Shown here: piece by piece, positions 17,296 through 25,796 of the stretch | How the letters are laid out: every line of letters begins with the position of its first letter | Position numbering within the stretch: the first letter of the stretch is position 1 | NCBI GenBank assembly: GCA_040880125.1 | Contig: JBBDJB010000052.1 | Coordinates: 62,001-126,000, forward strand | Direction of reading: 5' to 3' | Origin: JBBDJB01 sp040880125 | GTDB lineage: Bacteria > Planctomycetota > Planctomycetia > Pirellulales > JBBDJB01 | Length of the DNA: 64,000 bases | Made by a program: the position numbers and the translations under genes | Notes under the pieces: model-generated | What the model was told of the DNA's origin: nothing | Seen by the model: only the letters and a program-made list of their open reading frames with translations | The model's database searches: none

Positions 17296-18783
17296 TCACG
17301 GCGCCCGATCCGGCAGTGGCAGGCCGTACTGCTTCCAGCGGCCGGCCACCTGCGTTTGCGTCTCCTCGGACGAGATTATTTCCCGCGGCCATGCGGTGCG
17401 GTCGTCCGACGCCTGGTTATCCCGTTCCTCGGGCAGCTTGGCCGTGGCGTCGATGCCGAGCTTTTGCACCACCCCGCCGCGCGAGACCGACTGATCGAGC
17501 GGCTCGGCCAGTCCGTCCTGATAAAACACATCGCGAGCCGGATCGAGGCACGCCGTTGCGCGGTGCATAACGGCATTGACGTCGGCAACGTCCACCGATG
17601 GATCGACGACAATCACTGTTTTGGTATACCGAAGTGCGTCCAGCGCCCACAGGGCGCCGGCCACCTTGCGGGCCTGGTGCGGCTGCGTCTTACGGATGGA
17701 TACAATCGCACACGACCGGCCCGGCGCGAACGACGGCAGGCACAGGTCCACGATTTCCGGCGCCACGGCACGGGCGTGGGGCAGCAGTAGCCGCGCGGCG
17801 AGCTGGTTGATCACCGTCAGCTCAGTCGGCGGCCGACCGTACACGATCGCGGGCACGACCGGATTGGAACGCTGGGTGATCGCCGCCACGTGCAGGCGAT
17901 AGGCCGGAAGGTTGCGCGCGTAGAAGCCCGACGGCGCGGCCAGGTAGGGAATCTCTACCAGCGGCTCGTCCAGATCGATCGACCCTTCGAGGATCATCTC
18001 CGCATGGGCGGGCACCGGCAGTTCGTGCGAGCGGCAGGCGACCACTTCCAGCGGAGCGCCGCGCAGCAAACCTGCGGCGGCGTACGGCTCGCCGACGTCT
18101 TCCAGCGGTAGCTCGGCGGCCAGCATCACGCTCGGGTCGGCGCCCAAGATGACCGCCACCGGCATGCGCTCTCCGCGGGCGGCCCAGGCGTCCGCCTGCT
18201 GGCGGAGCGGACCGTAGCTTTCCGCGTGCAGTGCGAGCGTGGTGCGACTCAGCACCGGCAGGCTCTGCCGTCGAAGCGCCAGCCGCTCGCCATCGGGCGA
18301 GGAAAACAGCACCAGCGCCGCGGTGAGTGCGGGCTGTGACTCTTCCGGGCCGACTCGAATGGCCGGGATTTGCGCCAGATCGACGTCGCCTCCGAGTCGA
18401 ACGACTTGCTGACAGGCGGCGGCCTTGACGGTTTTCGGTGCAAATTTTCCCGCCGCCGAATTTTGCTCTTCGGCCGACAGCCGCGTCAGCCATCCGCGCC
18501 GGGCCCCCTGCCCTGCTCGCTGTGCGATTGTTTCGACAACAGCTTCAAGCGAGTCGGCCCCGAGCGCCCGGGCCAGACGTGCCGGCGTGCCGAGCAGATT
18601 GGTCACCAGTGCGGTGGCGTAGCCCTTAGGGCGGTCGAAGAGAATCGCGGGACCTCCGGACCGCGCGCAACGGGCAATGATTTCGGCGATCTCCAAGTCC
18701 GGATCGGCTTCGATCTCCACCCGCGCCAGTTCGCCCGCGGAGGCGAGATTTTCCAGAAAATCGGCGAGCGACTCGTGCGGCAT
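17296..18783 (-). CDS. mqnL: UbiD-family prFMN decarboxylase (MqnL type)
   Basis: Expected to remove the carboxylate from the prenylated naphthoate head group using the prenyl-FMN made by the adjacent UbiX-like protein. The start is the ATG at 18783 (MPHESLADFLENLASAGEL), the normal UbiD N-terminus. The upstream extension runs through repeats. The 495 residues include IPAIRVGPEESQPALTAAL, an SPDGERLALRR block, AVILGADPSVMLAAELPL, EIPYLAAPSGFYARNLPAYRLHVAAIT and VVDPSVDVADVNAVMHRA, all conserved in the family. It is the first gene of the minus-strand menaquinone run. A 4-hydroxybenzoate decarboxylase role is less likely given mqnE. Confidence 0.88.
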   Translation of the reverse strand: MPHESLADFLENLASAGELARVEIEADPDLEIAEIIARCARSGGPAILFDRPKGYATALVTNLLGTPARLARALGADSLEAVVETIAQRAGQGARRGWLTRLSAEEQNSAAGKFAPKTVKAAACQQVVRLGGDVDLAQIPAIRVGPEESQPALTAALVLFSSPDGERLALRRQSLPVLSRTTLALHAESYGPLRQQADAWAARGERMPVAVILGADPSVMLAAELPLEDVGEPYAAAGLLRGAPLEVVACRSHELPVPAHAEMILEGSIDLDEPLVEIPYLAAPSGFYARNLPAYRLHVAAITQRSNPVVPAIVYGRPPTELTVINQLAARLLLPHARAVAPEIVDLCLPSFAPGRSCAIVSIRKTQPHQARKVAGALWALDALRYTKTVIVVDPSVDVADVNAVMHRATACLDPARDVFYQDGLAEPLDQSVSRGGVVQKLGIDATAKLPEERDNQASDDRTAWPREIISSEETQTQVAGRWKQYGLPLPDRAP

Positions 18784-18857
18784 GGCCGCATTGTATCGGC
18801 CGTAGTCGAAGTGGCACAGAGAGGGTGAAAGGTGTGACAGAGATCTGTCTCGGGTGC

Positions 18858-18880
18858 CACTGCTGGCTATTCCAGCAGTG
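18858..18880. repeat. Perfect family D hairpin
   Basis: CACTGCTGG (18858-18866) and CCAGCAGTG (18872-18880) are exact reverse complements around a 5-base loop. Related, worn copies occur at 19064-19093 and 27526-27556, and a GC-richer relative at 47161-47183. Confidence 0.8.
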
Positions 18881-19063
18881 CCTCGCGGTTCAATCCCGCG
18901 AATAACGCGTGTGTTGCTGTGAGCCGACGATTCAGAAGTGGGTTTCCAGCCTCCTGGAAATCGATACCGCCTGTGCAGGAGTCTGCAACAGGCGTCCGCT
19001 TGCGACTGGACCGATGAAGCACCCGTTGCCTTTTCGTCTACCACTTCAAGCTATGAAACGTGG

Positions 19064-19093
19064 GGCACTGCTGGACAAGCCAGACGTGGCACC
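19064..19093. repeat. Worn family D hairpin upstream of comB
   Basis: GGCACTGCTGG and CCAGACGTGGCACC are imperfect inverted arms around a short centre. It is the second D element in the mqnL-comB spacer, about 110 bp before comB. Confidence 0.5.
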
Positions 19094-19203
19094 CAGCACT
19101 CAACTCTCTACTTTGAGCGCAGGCCCATTTCGTGATGCGGCGGCACGGCCTATCATGACCGGGAACACGAATCCCACCGCCGCCTCGAACGCGTCAGTTC
19201 ACC

Positions 19204-19965
19204 ATGACACTTCACCTGTCGGTCCATCTGCTTCCGGAATTGATCGAGCCGGAAAAGCTGCGAGGCACGACGGCGGTCGTCATCGACGTACTGCGCGCGA
19301 CCACCACCATCTGCCAGGCGCTGGAGGCAGGAGCCCGCGATGTGCTCCCCTGCCTGACGATTGAGGACGCCCGGCGCGAGGCCGCCGCGCTGCCGGAGGC
19401 ACAGCGCGTGCTGGGAGGCGAACGCGGCGGGCTGGCGATCGACGGGTTCGATCTGGGCAACTCGCCGGCCGAGTACACGGTCGAGTCGGTCGGCGGCAAG
19501 ACTGTGGTCTTCACCACCACCAACGGCACCAAGGCCATCCGGCAGTGTCGCCATGCGGAGCAGGTCTGGATTGGCTGTGCCGGGAACGTGCGGGCGGTGT
19601 GCGATCGCCTCGCCACGCGCGACGAAGTCCACCTGGTATGCGCGGGCACCGAAGGTCAGATCACGCGCGACGACGCCCTGATTGCCGGGGCTATCGTCGA
19701 GGGCTTGATGGGGCCGGAGTCCGCCTGCGAACCGGACGATGTGGCGCGGCTGGTACGCGCGGCGTGGCGGAATGTCCGCGCGGCTTCCATGGCGCGCGGC
19801 ATGGGATTGCCGCATCATCTGGCGGTTGAATTCGAAGACTCGCGCGGCGGCCGCAATCTGCTGGCCATCGGCCACGCCGACGACTTGGCCGTTGCCGCGC
19901 GGATGGACTGCTTCGACTTCGTGCCGGTACTCGATCGGGAGACCGGGCGGATTGTCCGCGGGTGA
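19204..19965 (+). CDS. comB: 2-phosphosulfolactate phosphatase family (ComB)
   Basis: ComB removes phosphate from 2-phosphosulfolactate in archaeal coenzyme M synthesis. Bacterial homologues often occur without the rest of that pathway and may dephosphorylate another compound. The 253-residue product shows the family blocks TAVVIDVLRATTTICQALEAGA near the N-terminus, GGERGGLAIDGFDLGNSPAEY at about 77-97, and VVFTTTNGTKAIRQC. The ATG at 19204 opens the conserved region almost at once. No ComA, ComC or ComDE homologue lies nearby, so the physiological substrate is uncertain. The gene is followed 112 bp later by glyS in the same direction. Confidence 0.85.
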   Translation: MTLHLSVHLLPELIEPEKLRGTTAVVIDVLRATTTICQALEAGARDVLPCLTIEDARREAAALPEAQRVLGGERGGLAIDGFDLGNSPAEYTVESVGGKTVVFTTTNGTKAIRQCRHAEQVWIGCAGNVRAVCDRLATRDEVHLVCAGTEGQITRDDALIAGAIVEGLMGPESACEPDDVARLVRAAWRNVRAASMARGMGLPHHLAVEFEDSRGGRNLLAIGHADDLAVAARMDCFDFVPVLDRETGRIVRG

Positions 19966-20076
19966 GGCGACGCGTCAAACCGCTGCCGTAGACGGTCCGC
20001 TCCGTGGGCCGGTACACTGGAACGTTCGATTTTCACACACTGCGGCAACGCTCCACTTGAAGGCTGATCGGTCGCC

Positions 20077-21684
20077 ATGAGCATGAAAGACCTGGTCTCG
20101 CTGTGTCGGCGGCGAGGCTTTTTGTTCCAATCCAGCGAAATCTACGGCGGGCAAAACGGCTTTTGGGACTATGGGCCGCTGGGGGTCGAGCTGAAACGCA
20201 ACGTCAAGCAGGCGTGGTGGCGCGACATGATCACTGCCCACGACGAGCTCAGCCCGCCCGCGGGGGCACCAGCCGCCTACGAGATGACCGGCCTGGACTG
20301 CGCGATCATCATGCATCCGCAGGTGTGGAAGTGCTCCGGCCATTACGACCTGTTTCACGATTTCATGGTCGACTGCCGCGAGACGAACCGCCGCTATCGG
20401 CACGACCAGGTACGCGGCCGCTGGGTCGAAGCCAAGGGCGAAAAAATCTTCGTTGCCACCGCCGTCGAGGCCGAGGAGGAGCTAGAGGACGTCGAGCGCC
20501 GGGCGCTGAAGTACTTTAACCTGCGTGCGAAGTCGGCCGATCAGTTGCAGTGGCAAGGACCGATGATTGGCCTGCCGGAGGTGAAGGAACCAGGCCGGGT
20601 GCTGGCGCCGGACGCTAAGGAGCTCGGCACGCTCACCGAGCCGCGTGAGTTCAACCTGATGTTCAAGACATTCGTCGGCGCGCTGGGCGGCGAAGAGAGC
20701 ACGGCGTTCCTCCGGCCGGAGACCGCCCAGGGGATCTTCGTCAACTTCAAGAACGTGCTCGACTCCAGCCGCGTGCGCGTGCCGTTCGGGATCGCTCAGA
20801 TTGGCAAGAGCTTCCGCAATGAGATCACGCCGCGGCACTTTACGTTTCGCTCGCGCGAGTTCGAGCAGATGGAGATCGAATTCTTCTGCCATCCGGACTC
20901 GTCGCACCAGTGGTATCAATACTGGCGCGATCGGCGCTTTGCCTGGTATACCGAGCTGGGCCTGGCGGGCGACCGCCTGCGGCTGCGCGACCACGACCGC
21001 GAGGAGTTGAGCCACTATTCGACCGGCACGGCCGACATCGAGTACGCGTTCCCGTTTTTGCCGGAGGGCGAGTTCGGCGAGTTGGAAGGGATCGCCCATC
21101 GCGGCGACTTCGACTTGCGCAGCCACATGGAAGGCAAGCTCGACCCGGCCACCAATCCGCTCACGGTCGAGCTGGGGCCCGACGGCAAGCCGCGGCACCG
21201 CGGCAGCGGGCGCGATCTGACGTATCGCGACGACCTGTCCGGCGAGCGTTACATTCCGCACGTAATCGAGCCGTCCGCCGGTGCGGATCGGGCGACACTG
21301 GCCTTTTTGTGCGAGGCCTATTCCGAAGACGAAGCGCCGGACGAAAACGGCAAAATGCAGCAGCGCACCGTGATGCGGTTTCATCCGCGTCTGGCACCGC
21401 TGAAGGCCGCCGTCTTTCCGCTGGTGAAGAAGGACGGCATGCCGGAAGCGGCCCAGGGCATTTATCGCGAACTGAAAAAACACGTCACCGCCTATTACGA
21501 CGAAAAGGGCGCGGTCGGCCGCCGCTATCGTCGCCAGGACGAGGCGGGCACGCCGTATTGCATCACCGTCGACGGGCAGACACTCACCGACAACACGGTC
21601 ACCATCCGCAGCCGCGACTCGCTGGAGCAGTGGCGCGTGAAGGTCGACGACTGCGTGGAGGAGATCTGCCGCCTGGTTCGCTGA
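20077..21684 (+). CDS. glyS: Glycyl-tRNA synthetase, single-chain (alpha2) type
   Basis: Charges tRNA-Gly. The 535-residue protein is the dimeric class II enzyme also found in archaea and eukaryotes, not the alpha2-beta2 form typical of E. coli. Class II motifs are clear: motif 1 around YGGQNGFWDYGPLGVELK, motif 2 QIGKSFRNEITPRHFTFR with the FRNE arginine/glutamate, and FRPETAQGIFVNF just upstream of it. The C-terminal anticodon-binding domain includes RVMRFHPRLAP-like sequence and ends with TIRSRDSLEQWRV. The ATG at 20077 is the only sensible start. No glycine riboswitch or T-box was seen upstream. Confidence 0.95.
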   Translation: MSMKDLVSLCRRRGFLFQSSEIYGGQNGFWDYGPLGVELKRNVKQAWWRDMITAHDELSPPAGAPAAYEMTGLDCAIIMHPQVWKCSGHYDLFHDFMVDCRETNRRYRHDQVRGRWVEAKGEKIFVATAVEAEEELEDVERRALKYFNLRAKSADQLQWQGPMIGLPEVKEPGRVLAPDAKELGTLTEPREFNLMFKTFVGALGGEESTAFLRPETAQGIFVNFKNVLDSSRVRVPFGIAQIGKSFRNEITPRHFTFRSREFEQMEIEFFCHPDSSHQWYQYWRDRRFAWYTELGLAGDRLRLRDHDREELSHYSTGTADIEYAFPFLPEGEFGELEGIAHRGDFDLRSHMEGKLDPATNPLTVELGPDGKPRHRGSGRDLTYRDDLSGERYIPHVIEPSAGADRATLAFLCEAYSEDEAPDENGKMQQRTVMRFHPRLAPLKAAVFPLVKKDGMPEAAQGIYRELKKHVTAYYDEKGAVGRRYRRQDEAGTPYCITVDGQTLTDNTVTIRSRDSLEQWRVKVDDCVEEICRLVR

Positions 21685-21712
21685 CGCTATAGGGCGCACA
21701 GTCGGGGAAAAT

Positions 21713-21882
21713 GGGACTGGCTCTTATCGTAAAGTGACGGTGAACACCAAGGCATCAGCGGCCGCGATCCGATGCCTGTCCCATTTCAAGCCTGGGAGTT
21801 CGCCGTCAATCAAAGGGGGACAGGCACGATGCACATCCGTTCTCGCCGGGAGCGTTCCCTTTGTCCGCTCGAGCCAGTTCCC
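21713..21882. repeat. Family F nested inverted repeats
   Basis: The outer arms are GGGACTGGCTC (21713-21723) and GAGCCAGTTCCC (21871-21882). The inner arms are GCCTGTCCC (21774-21782) and GGGGACAGGC (21817-21826). The element fills most of the spacer after the glyS stop codon. A related, simpler copy lies at 52593-52663. Confidence 0.75.
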
Positions 21883-21923
21883 TTTGATTTCCGACTTTGA
21901 GCTGAAGATCAAGAATTGTTGCC

Positions 21924-22745
21924 ATGAAACTCGCCCTGGCCCAGATTTGCACGCTCGAAGCTCCGTTCGAGACGGACGTCGCCGACTATGCGGCCGGAGC
22001 CTGCCCGGCGATTGAATTGTGGCTGGGCAAACTAGAGACGTACCTGGCGTCGCACAGCGTGGCCGACGTGCGGCGACTACTGGACGAGCACAACCTGGCC
22101 GCGCCGGTGGCGGCCTACCAGGGCGGTTTGCTCGTCAGTCAGGGCGAGGCGCGCCGCGAGCACTGGGACCACTTTCGCCGCCGCTTGCCGATACTCGCTG
22201 AGTTGGGCGCGGAAACGCTCATAGTGGCGGCCGACGTGGCAGGGTCGCTCGACCAGCAGGCGCTGGAGCGGCTGCAGGCGTCGCTTGTCGAGGCGGCGCA
22301 GCTTGCCGGGCAGCACCGGCTGCGGCTGGCGCTGGAGTTTCAAGCCCGATCCGTGTTTTGCAATAACCTGCAGACGGCTGCCGCTTTGATCTACGACGTC
22401 GGCAGTCCTCACCTGGGTATCTGCCTGGACCTGTTCCACTTCCAGGTCGGACCGAGCAAGCTGACCGATCTGGCCGAGCTCGATCCGGCGGTGCTTTTTC
22501 ACGTGCAGTTGTGCGACCTGGCCGGGCACGCTCGGGAGCTGGCCACCGACGGCGACCGCGTCCTGCCGGGCGACGGCGACTTTCCGCTCGAGCCGGTGAT
22601 CTCGCAGCTTCGCGCACTGGACTACCAGGGCTACGTCTCGGTCGAGCTGATGAACCCGGTGGTGTGGCGAGTGCCGCCGCTGTCGTTCGGCGAGATCGGC
22701 ATGACGGCGCTGCGGAAGGTGCTGGGATTGGCATCGATGGAGTGA
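21924..22745 (+). CDS. Sugar-phosphate isomerase/epimerase-like TIM-barrel protein
   Basis: A 273-residue protein of the AP-endonuclease-2 (xylose isomerase-like) TIM-barrel family. Candidate metal ligands recur at the expected strand ends: Glu in LALEFQAR, Asp in LGICLDLFHFQ, His in LFHVQLCD, and Glu in YVSVELMNPVVW near the C-terminus. The same family includes myo-inosose dehydratase-like and sugar epimerase enzymes, which Planctomycetota carry in many paralogues. The actual sugar cannot be inferred because no transporter or dehydrogenase is linked. It is transcribed with comB and glyS but separated from glyS by a 239-bp repeat-filled spacer, and it converges with the zinc-ribbon protein gene. 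Confidence 0.85.
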   Translation: MKLALAQICTLEAPFETDVADYAAGACPAIELWLGKLETYLASHSVADVRRLLDEHNLAAPVAAYQGGLLVSQGEARREHWDHFRRRLPILAELGAETLIVAADVAGSLDQQALERLQASLVEAAQLAGQHRLRLALEFQARSVFCNNLQTAAALIYDVGSPHLGICLDLFHFQVGPSKLTDLAELDPAVLFHVQLCDLAGHARELATDGDRVLPGDGDFPLEPVISQLRALDYQGYVSVELMNPVVWRVPPLSFGEIGMTALRKVLGLASME

Positions 22746-22774
22746 CACCGGATTTTAGCCAACCACAGCGGACC

Positions 22775-23521
22775 CTACGATTCCGACGAGAGCTTCATTG
22801 CCAACAGATCGAGCTGGCCCTTCAAGTCGGTCAGCAGCATCCGCGGGCTGGCTCCGGACGAGAGATGGGCGTAGAAAGCCTGCGATGATGACGCCGACGT
22901 GCTCAGCAGACTGGTCGACTGCTGCAGTTTGGAGAGCCGTTGGTCGACCTCGGACAGAAGAACCGCCGTCTGTTGATTTGTCTGCCAGACTCGTTCCAGG
23001 TGCAGCAGCAGGCCCAGGATCAACAAAAACTGCCCGCCCAGAGTGATCGGCAATCCCAAGTTCCACAGGTCGGCCCGCTCCATATGGAGCGACCATCCCA
23101 ATAGCACGCTACCGCAGGCGAACGCCATCAGGCCGATCGACGTGGCGAGCCAGCCCGACCACGATGGCCGCAGCTTGACGCCACGGCGGCCGTCCGAGCG
23201 GTGCTTACCCGACGGGTTGTGCCGGTGATCCTCGTCACCGGCATTCGATGGCCAGAACTCCGGGTGCGGCTGATCGAGCCGCAGCCCGCCGGCCGGCGTT
23301 CCCGGACGTCCCGTCCGGCGCAAGAGCCGCTGGACGTCATCGTACAAGGCATCCTGATCTTCGGCAGTCTGCCGGGCTGATTTCGGTGCGGCGGAATCGG
23401 ACGTACCGGCGGTCGCTTTCGCAGAATCGCTAACCGAGCCGTAGCAGCGAGGGCAGACAAGCTGCCGCTGCCCTGGCTGGGCAACCGCGGGAACATCTTG
23501 GCGGCACGAGGGACACCACAT
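22775..23521 (-). CDS. Zinc-ribbon membrane protein of unknown function
   Basis: Not recognised as a named family. From the ATG at 23521 the product begins MWCPSCRQDVP and has LVCPRCYGS about 20 residues later, an N-terminal CxxC...CxxC zinc ribbon. A polar, low-complexity linker of about 100 residues follows, then two adjacent transmembrane helices (WLATSIGLMAFACGSVLLGW and LGLPITLGGQFLLILGLLL), and a C-terminal segment rich in Leu, Gln and Ser that may form a coiled coil (VDQRLSKLQQSTSLLS). This layout recurs in planctomycetal hypothetical proteins. It lies downstream of the cytochrome bc genes on the same strand, separated by about 200 bp, and the link is positional only. Confidence 0.65.
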   Translation of the reverse strand: MWCPSCRQDVPAVAQPGQRQLVCPRCYGSVSDSAKATAGTSDSAAPKSARQTAEDQDALYDDVQRLLRRTGRPGTPAGGLRLDQPHPEFWPSNAGDEDHRHNPSGKHRSDGRRGVKLRPSWSGWLATSIGLMAFACGSVLLGWSLHMERADLWNLGLPITLGGQFLLILGLLLHLERVWQTNQQTAVLLSEVDQRLSKLQQSTSLLSTSASSSQAFYAHLSSGASPRMLLTDLKGQLDLLAMKLSSES

Positions 23522-23723
23522 AACGGCAACCAATGGCGACAAGCTACAGAGTTTTAGCCGAGCCGCCGCTGCAGCCCGAATCACGAACCGCTGGCGGCAT
23601 AGTTCTGTGAATCGTCCGGGCGACTAGGCAAACTGTAACGATTCTATCGATTTTGACGGTGAACCCGGCCGGGGATGCTTGCTGGCGAGTGCTAGCAGAG
23701 GAGGCCCAGAAAGCGCCAATCGT

Positions 23724-25796
23724 TCACGGCGCTGCGTCGGCGTGAGACGGTTCGGCTTCTTCTTCGGATTCTCCGGCTTCAGAAGCGCCAGCCTTGGCAT
23801 CTATGGCCGACTGGCTAGCATCGCCCGATTCGCTGGTCGAGGTGTCTTCGCCCGGCGTAGAAGCCGCGGCGACGGCGGCCTCCTCCGGCGGCGACTCGGG
23901 CCGATACCAGTCGCGCCGCATCCAGTCGGCGAGCAGCCCCAGCGACTTTTCATCGAGCAGGTTCAGCGCCGGTTCATCGGGGTGAGCATGGAAAGCGGGC
24001 ATGCGGTCATTGCGCTCGTCGTAGAACCGCGGCTGCGCGGGATTGGAGATGAAGTCGATCAGCCACTGCCGCGAGCCGTAGCCGGTCAAATCGGGCGCCA
24101 GTCCACCACCCTTGGCGTCTTCGAACTTGTGGCAGTCCGCGCAGCCGAGCATCTCCTTGATAAGCGACTCGCCGTTTTCGATGACTTCCGCGTCGCGCTG
24201 ATCGGCCTCTTTCTGCAGCGGCAAGCCCGCCTGGGCGGACAGGGCGGCGGCTACCTGGGCAAATTCGCCTTTTAGCTCCTCCTCGGCCTCTTCTCCATAA
24301 GCTTCATACAGGCCGGTGATCGCCTCGGCCATCTCACCGCCGGCGAACTTCGTGCCGCCGAAGTAAGCGGGGCTGTTGATCTGATCCGGGTCGAGCAGGC
24401 CGGTGATCCACTCGCGGCTGGCGAAGCCGTACAGATTCGAGGCGGTCGGATTCGGCTGGACGATGTTCGACTCCGCGCCGGGATTGTTCGGATCGACGTA
24501 GTTGTGGCACGACTGGCAATGCTGCCGGAACAGCTTCGGCCCTTGCATCTTGGGATCGCTTCGCAACAGCGAGAGCGCTCCGCTGACGGGGATCCCCCGC
24601 GGCGATTGGGCCAGTTCCACCACGCGGTCCGCTTCCTGCTCCGCTTCATGCACTGCCTGGAGATACGCGCGGGACGCGTCGTACTGCCTCCGTTGTGCTT
24701 CCTGGCGCTCGGAGCTTTGCGCCTGCTCCGATTCGCTCATCGGGTAGAGCCGGGCGTAGTAGTCATCGCGCAACGCCTGTATCGTCAGCAGCACCGCCCC
24801 GGCGAGGATGATCACCACGAAGGCGACGTTGAAACGGTGTCCCAGTTTCCACTTCCCTACCAGCGGCATCAGCGCCAGGACCAACAGGATCACGCCCGGC
24901 AGGACGATCGCCCCGATCACTTCCGTCGAGCCGGTGAAGTACTTCAAAAACTGAAACAGAAACAGGAAGTACCACTCGGGCCGCGGCGCCGCGTAGGGGC
25001 TGGCCGGATCGGCCGGCGCGCCAAGATCCGCGCCGCCCCGCCATACGGTTATCCCCAGCACGAAGGCCAGCACGGCCAGCGAGGCGACCGTGTCCTTGAG
25101 CATCTGATCGGGCCAGAACGTGGTGGTAGGAGCGCGGTCCGGATTGCGGGCGCACAGTCCGTGCCGGCGGAACAGCGCCAGGTGAATCACCAGAAACGCA
25201 ATCAGCAAACCCGGCAGCACGCCGGCGTGCAGCGCGAAGAACCGCGTGAGCGTGTGATGACCGTAGTCCGGACCGCCGACGACAAGCTGTTGCAGCTCGT
25301 CGCCGACCCAGGGAATCAACAGCATCAGATTGGTGGCGACCCGGGTGGCCCAATACCCCTTCTGATCCCAAGGCAAGAGGTAGCCGGTGAGCGACAGCCC
25401 CAGCACGAGCAGCATCAACACCAGGCCGAGCCAGAAGTTGACCTCGCGGGGCGCGCGATACGCGCCGTCGACAACCACCTGTAGCAGGTGCAGGGCGAGC
25501 AGCACGATCATCGCCTGGGAACTGAAGTGATGGATCCCCCGCAGCAGCCAGCCGAACTGCATCTGGTAGTTGATGTAATAGACGCTCTCCCAGGCAGTGT
25601 TGGCGCTGGGGCTGTAGGCCATCCATAGAAACACGCCCGTGATGACCTGGGTGAGGAAGACCACCACCAGCGCGCTTCCCCACACGTAGCGCCAGCGGGC
25701 GCCGCCGGGAATACTCTCGTACAGGGCTTCGGTCACCCAGCGGCGATAGCCGGTGCGGTCTTCCAGCCAATCGGTGAAACTGCGTGCGGGCGTCAT
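23724..25796 (-). CDS. Cytochrome b fused to a dihaem cytochrome c domain
   Basis: A quinol-oxidising bc-complex subunit. The start is the ATG at 25796, overlapping the Rieske stop as ATGA. The b part (about residues 1-345) has haem-ligand pairs His89/His103 and His190/His205; the second pair is spaced Hx14H as in cytochrome b6. It also has the Qo-site PEWY (273-276). After the last helix comes a charged linker and then a c-type part with two haem sites, CQSCH (427-431) and CADCH (552-556). The 690-residue protein ends in an acidic, Ala/Ser/Glu-rich tail of about 50 residues. The fusion would deliver electrons straight from the Rieske cluster to covalently tethered haems. The partner is the Rieske gene just upstream. 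Confidence 0.93.
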   Translation of the reverse strand: MTPARSFTDWLEDRTGYRRWVTEALYESIPGGARWRYVWGSALVVVFLTQVITGVFLWMAYSPSANTAWESVYYINYQMQFGWLLRGIHHFSSQAMIVLLALHLLQVVVDGAYRAPREVNFWLGLVLMLLVLGLSLTGYLLPWDQKGYWATRVATNLMLLIPWVGDELQQLVVGGPDYGHHTLTRFFALHAGVLPGLLIAFLVIHLALFRRHGLCARNPDRAPTTTFWPDQMLKDTVASLAVLAFVLGITVWRGGADLGAPADPASPYAAPRPEWYFLFLFQFLKYFTGSTEVIGAIVLPGVILLVLALMPLVGKWKLGHRFNVAFVVIILAGAVLLTIQALRDDYYARLYPMSESEQAQSSERQEAQRRQYDASRAYLQAVHEAEQEADRVVELAQSPRGIPVSGALSLLRSDPKMQGPKLFRQHCQSCHNYVDPNNPGAESNIVQPNPTASNLYGFASREWITGLLDPDQINSPAYFGGTKFAGGEMAEAITGLYEAYGEEAEEELKGEFAQVAAALSAQAGLPLQKEADQRDAEVIENGESLIKEMLGCADCHKFEDAKGGGLAPDLTGYGSRQWLIDFISNPAQPRFYDERNDRMPAFHAHPDEPALNLLDEKSLGLLADWMRRDWYRPESPPEEAAVAAASTPGEDTSTSESGDASQSAIDAKAGASEAGESEEEAEPSHADAAP

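Larger units (their letters stand above)
18784..19203. other. 420-bp gene-free spacer between mqnL and comB
   Basis: This divergent spacer contains a perfect family D hairpin (18858-18880, 9-bp arms CACTGCTGG and CCAGCAGTG around 5 bp), a second, worn copy at 19064-19093, and an isolated tRNA-T-arm-like hairpin at 18884-18900. Both genes must have promoters here, but no convincing hexamer pair could be picked by eye. Confidence 0.6.

Noticed and set aside
18884..18900. Hairpin CGCGG-TTCAATC-CCGCG resembling a tRNA T-arm
   Set aside because: The 5-bp stem and 7-base loop are right, but no acceptor, D or anticodon stem can be folded around it on either strand. It directly abuts a family D hairpin and is probably part of a repeat.
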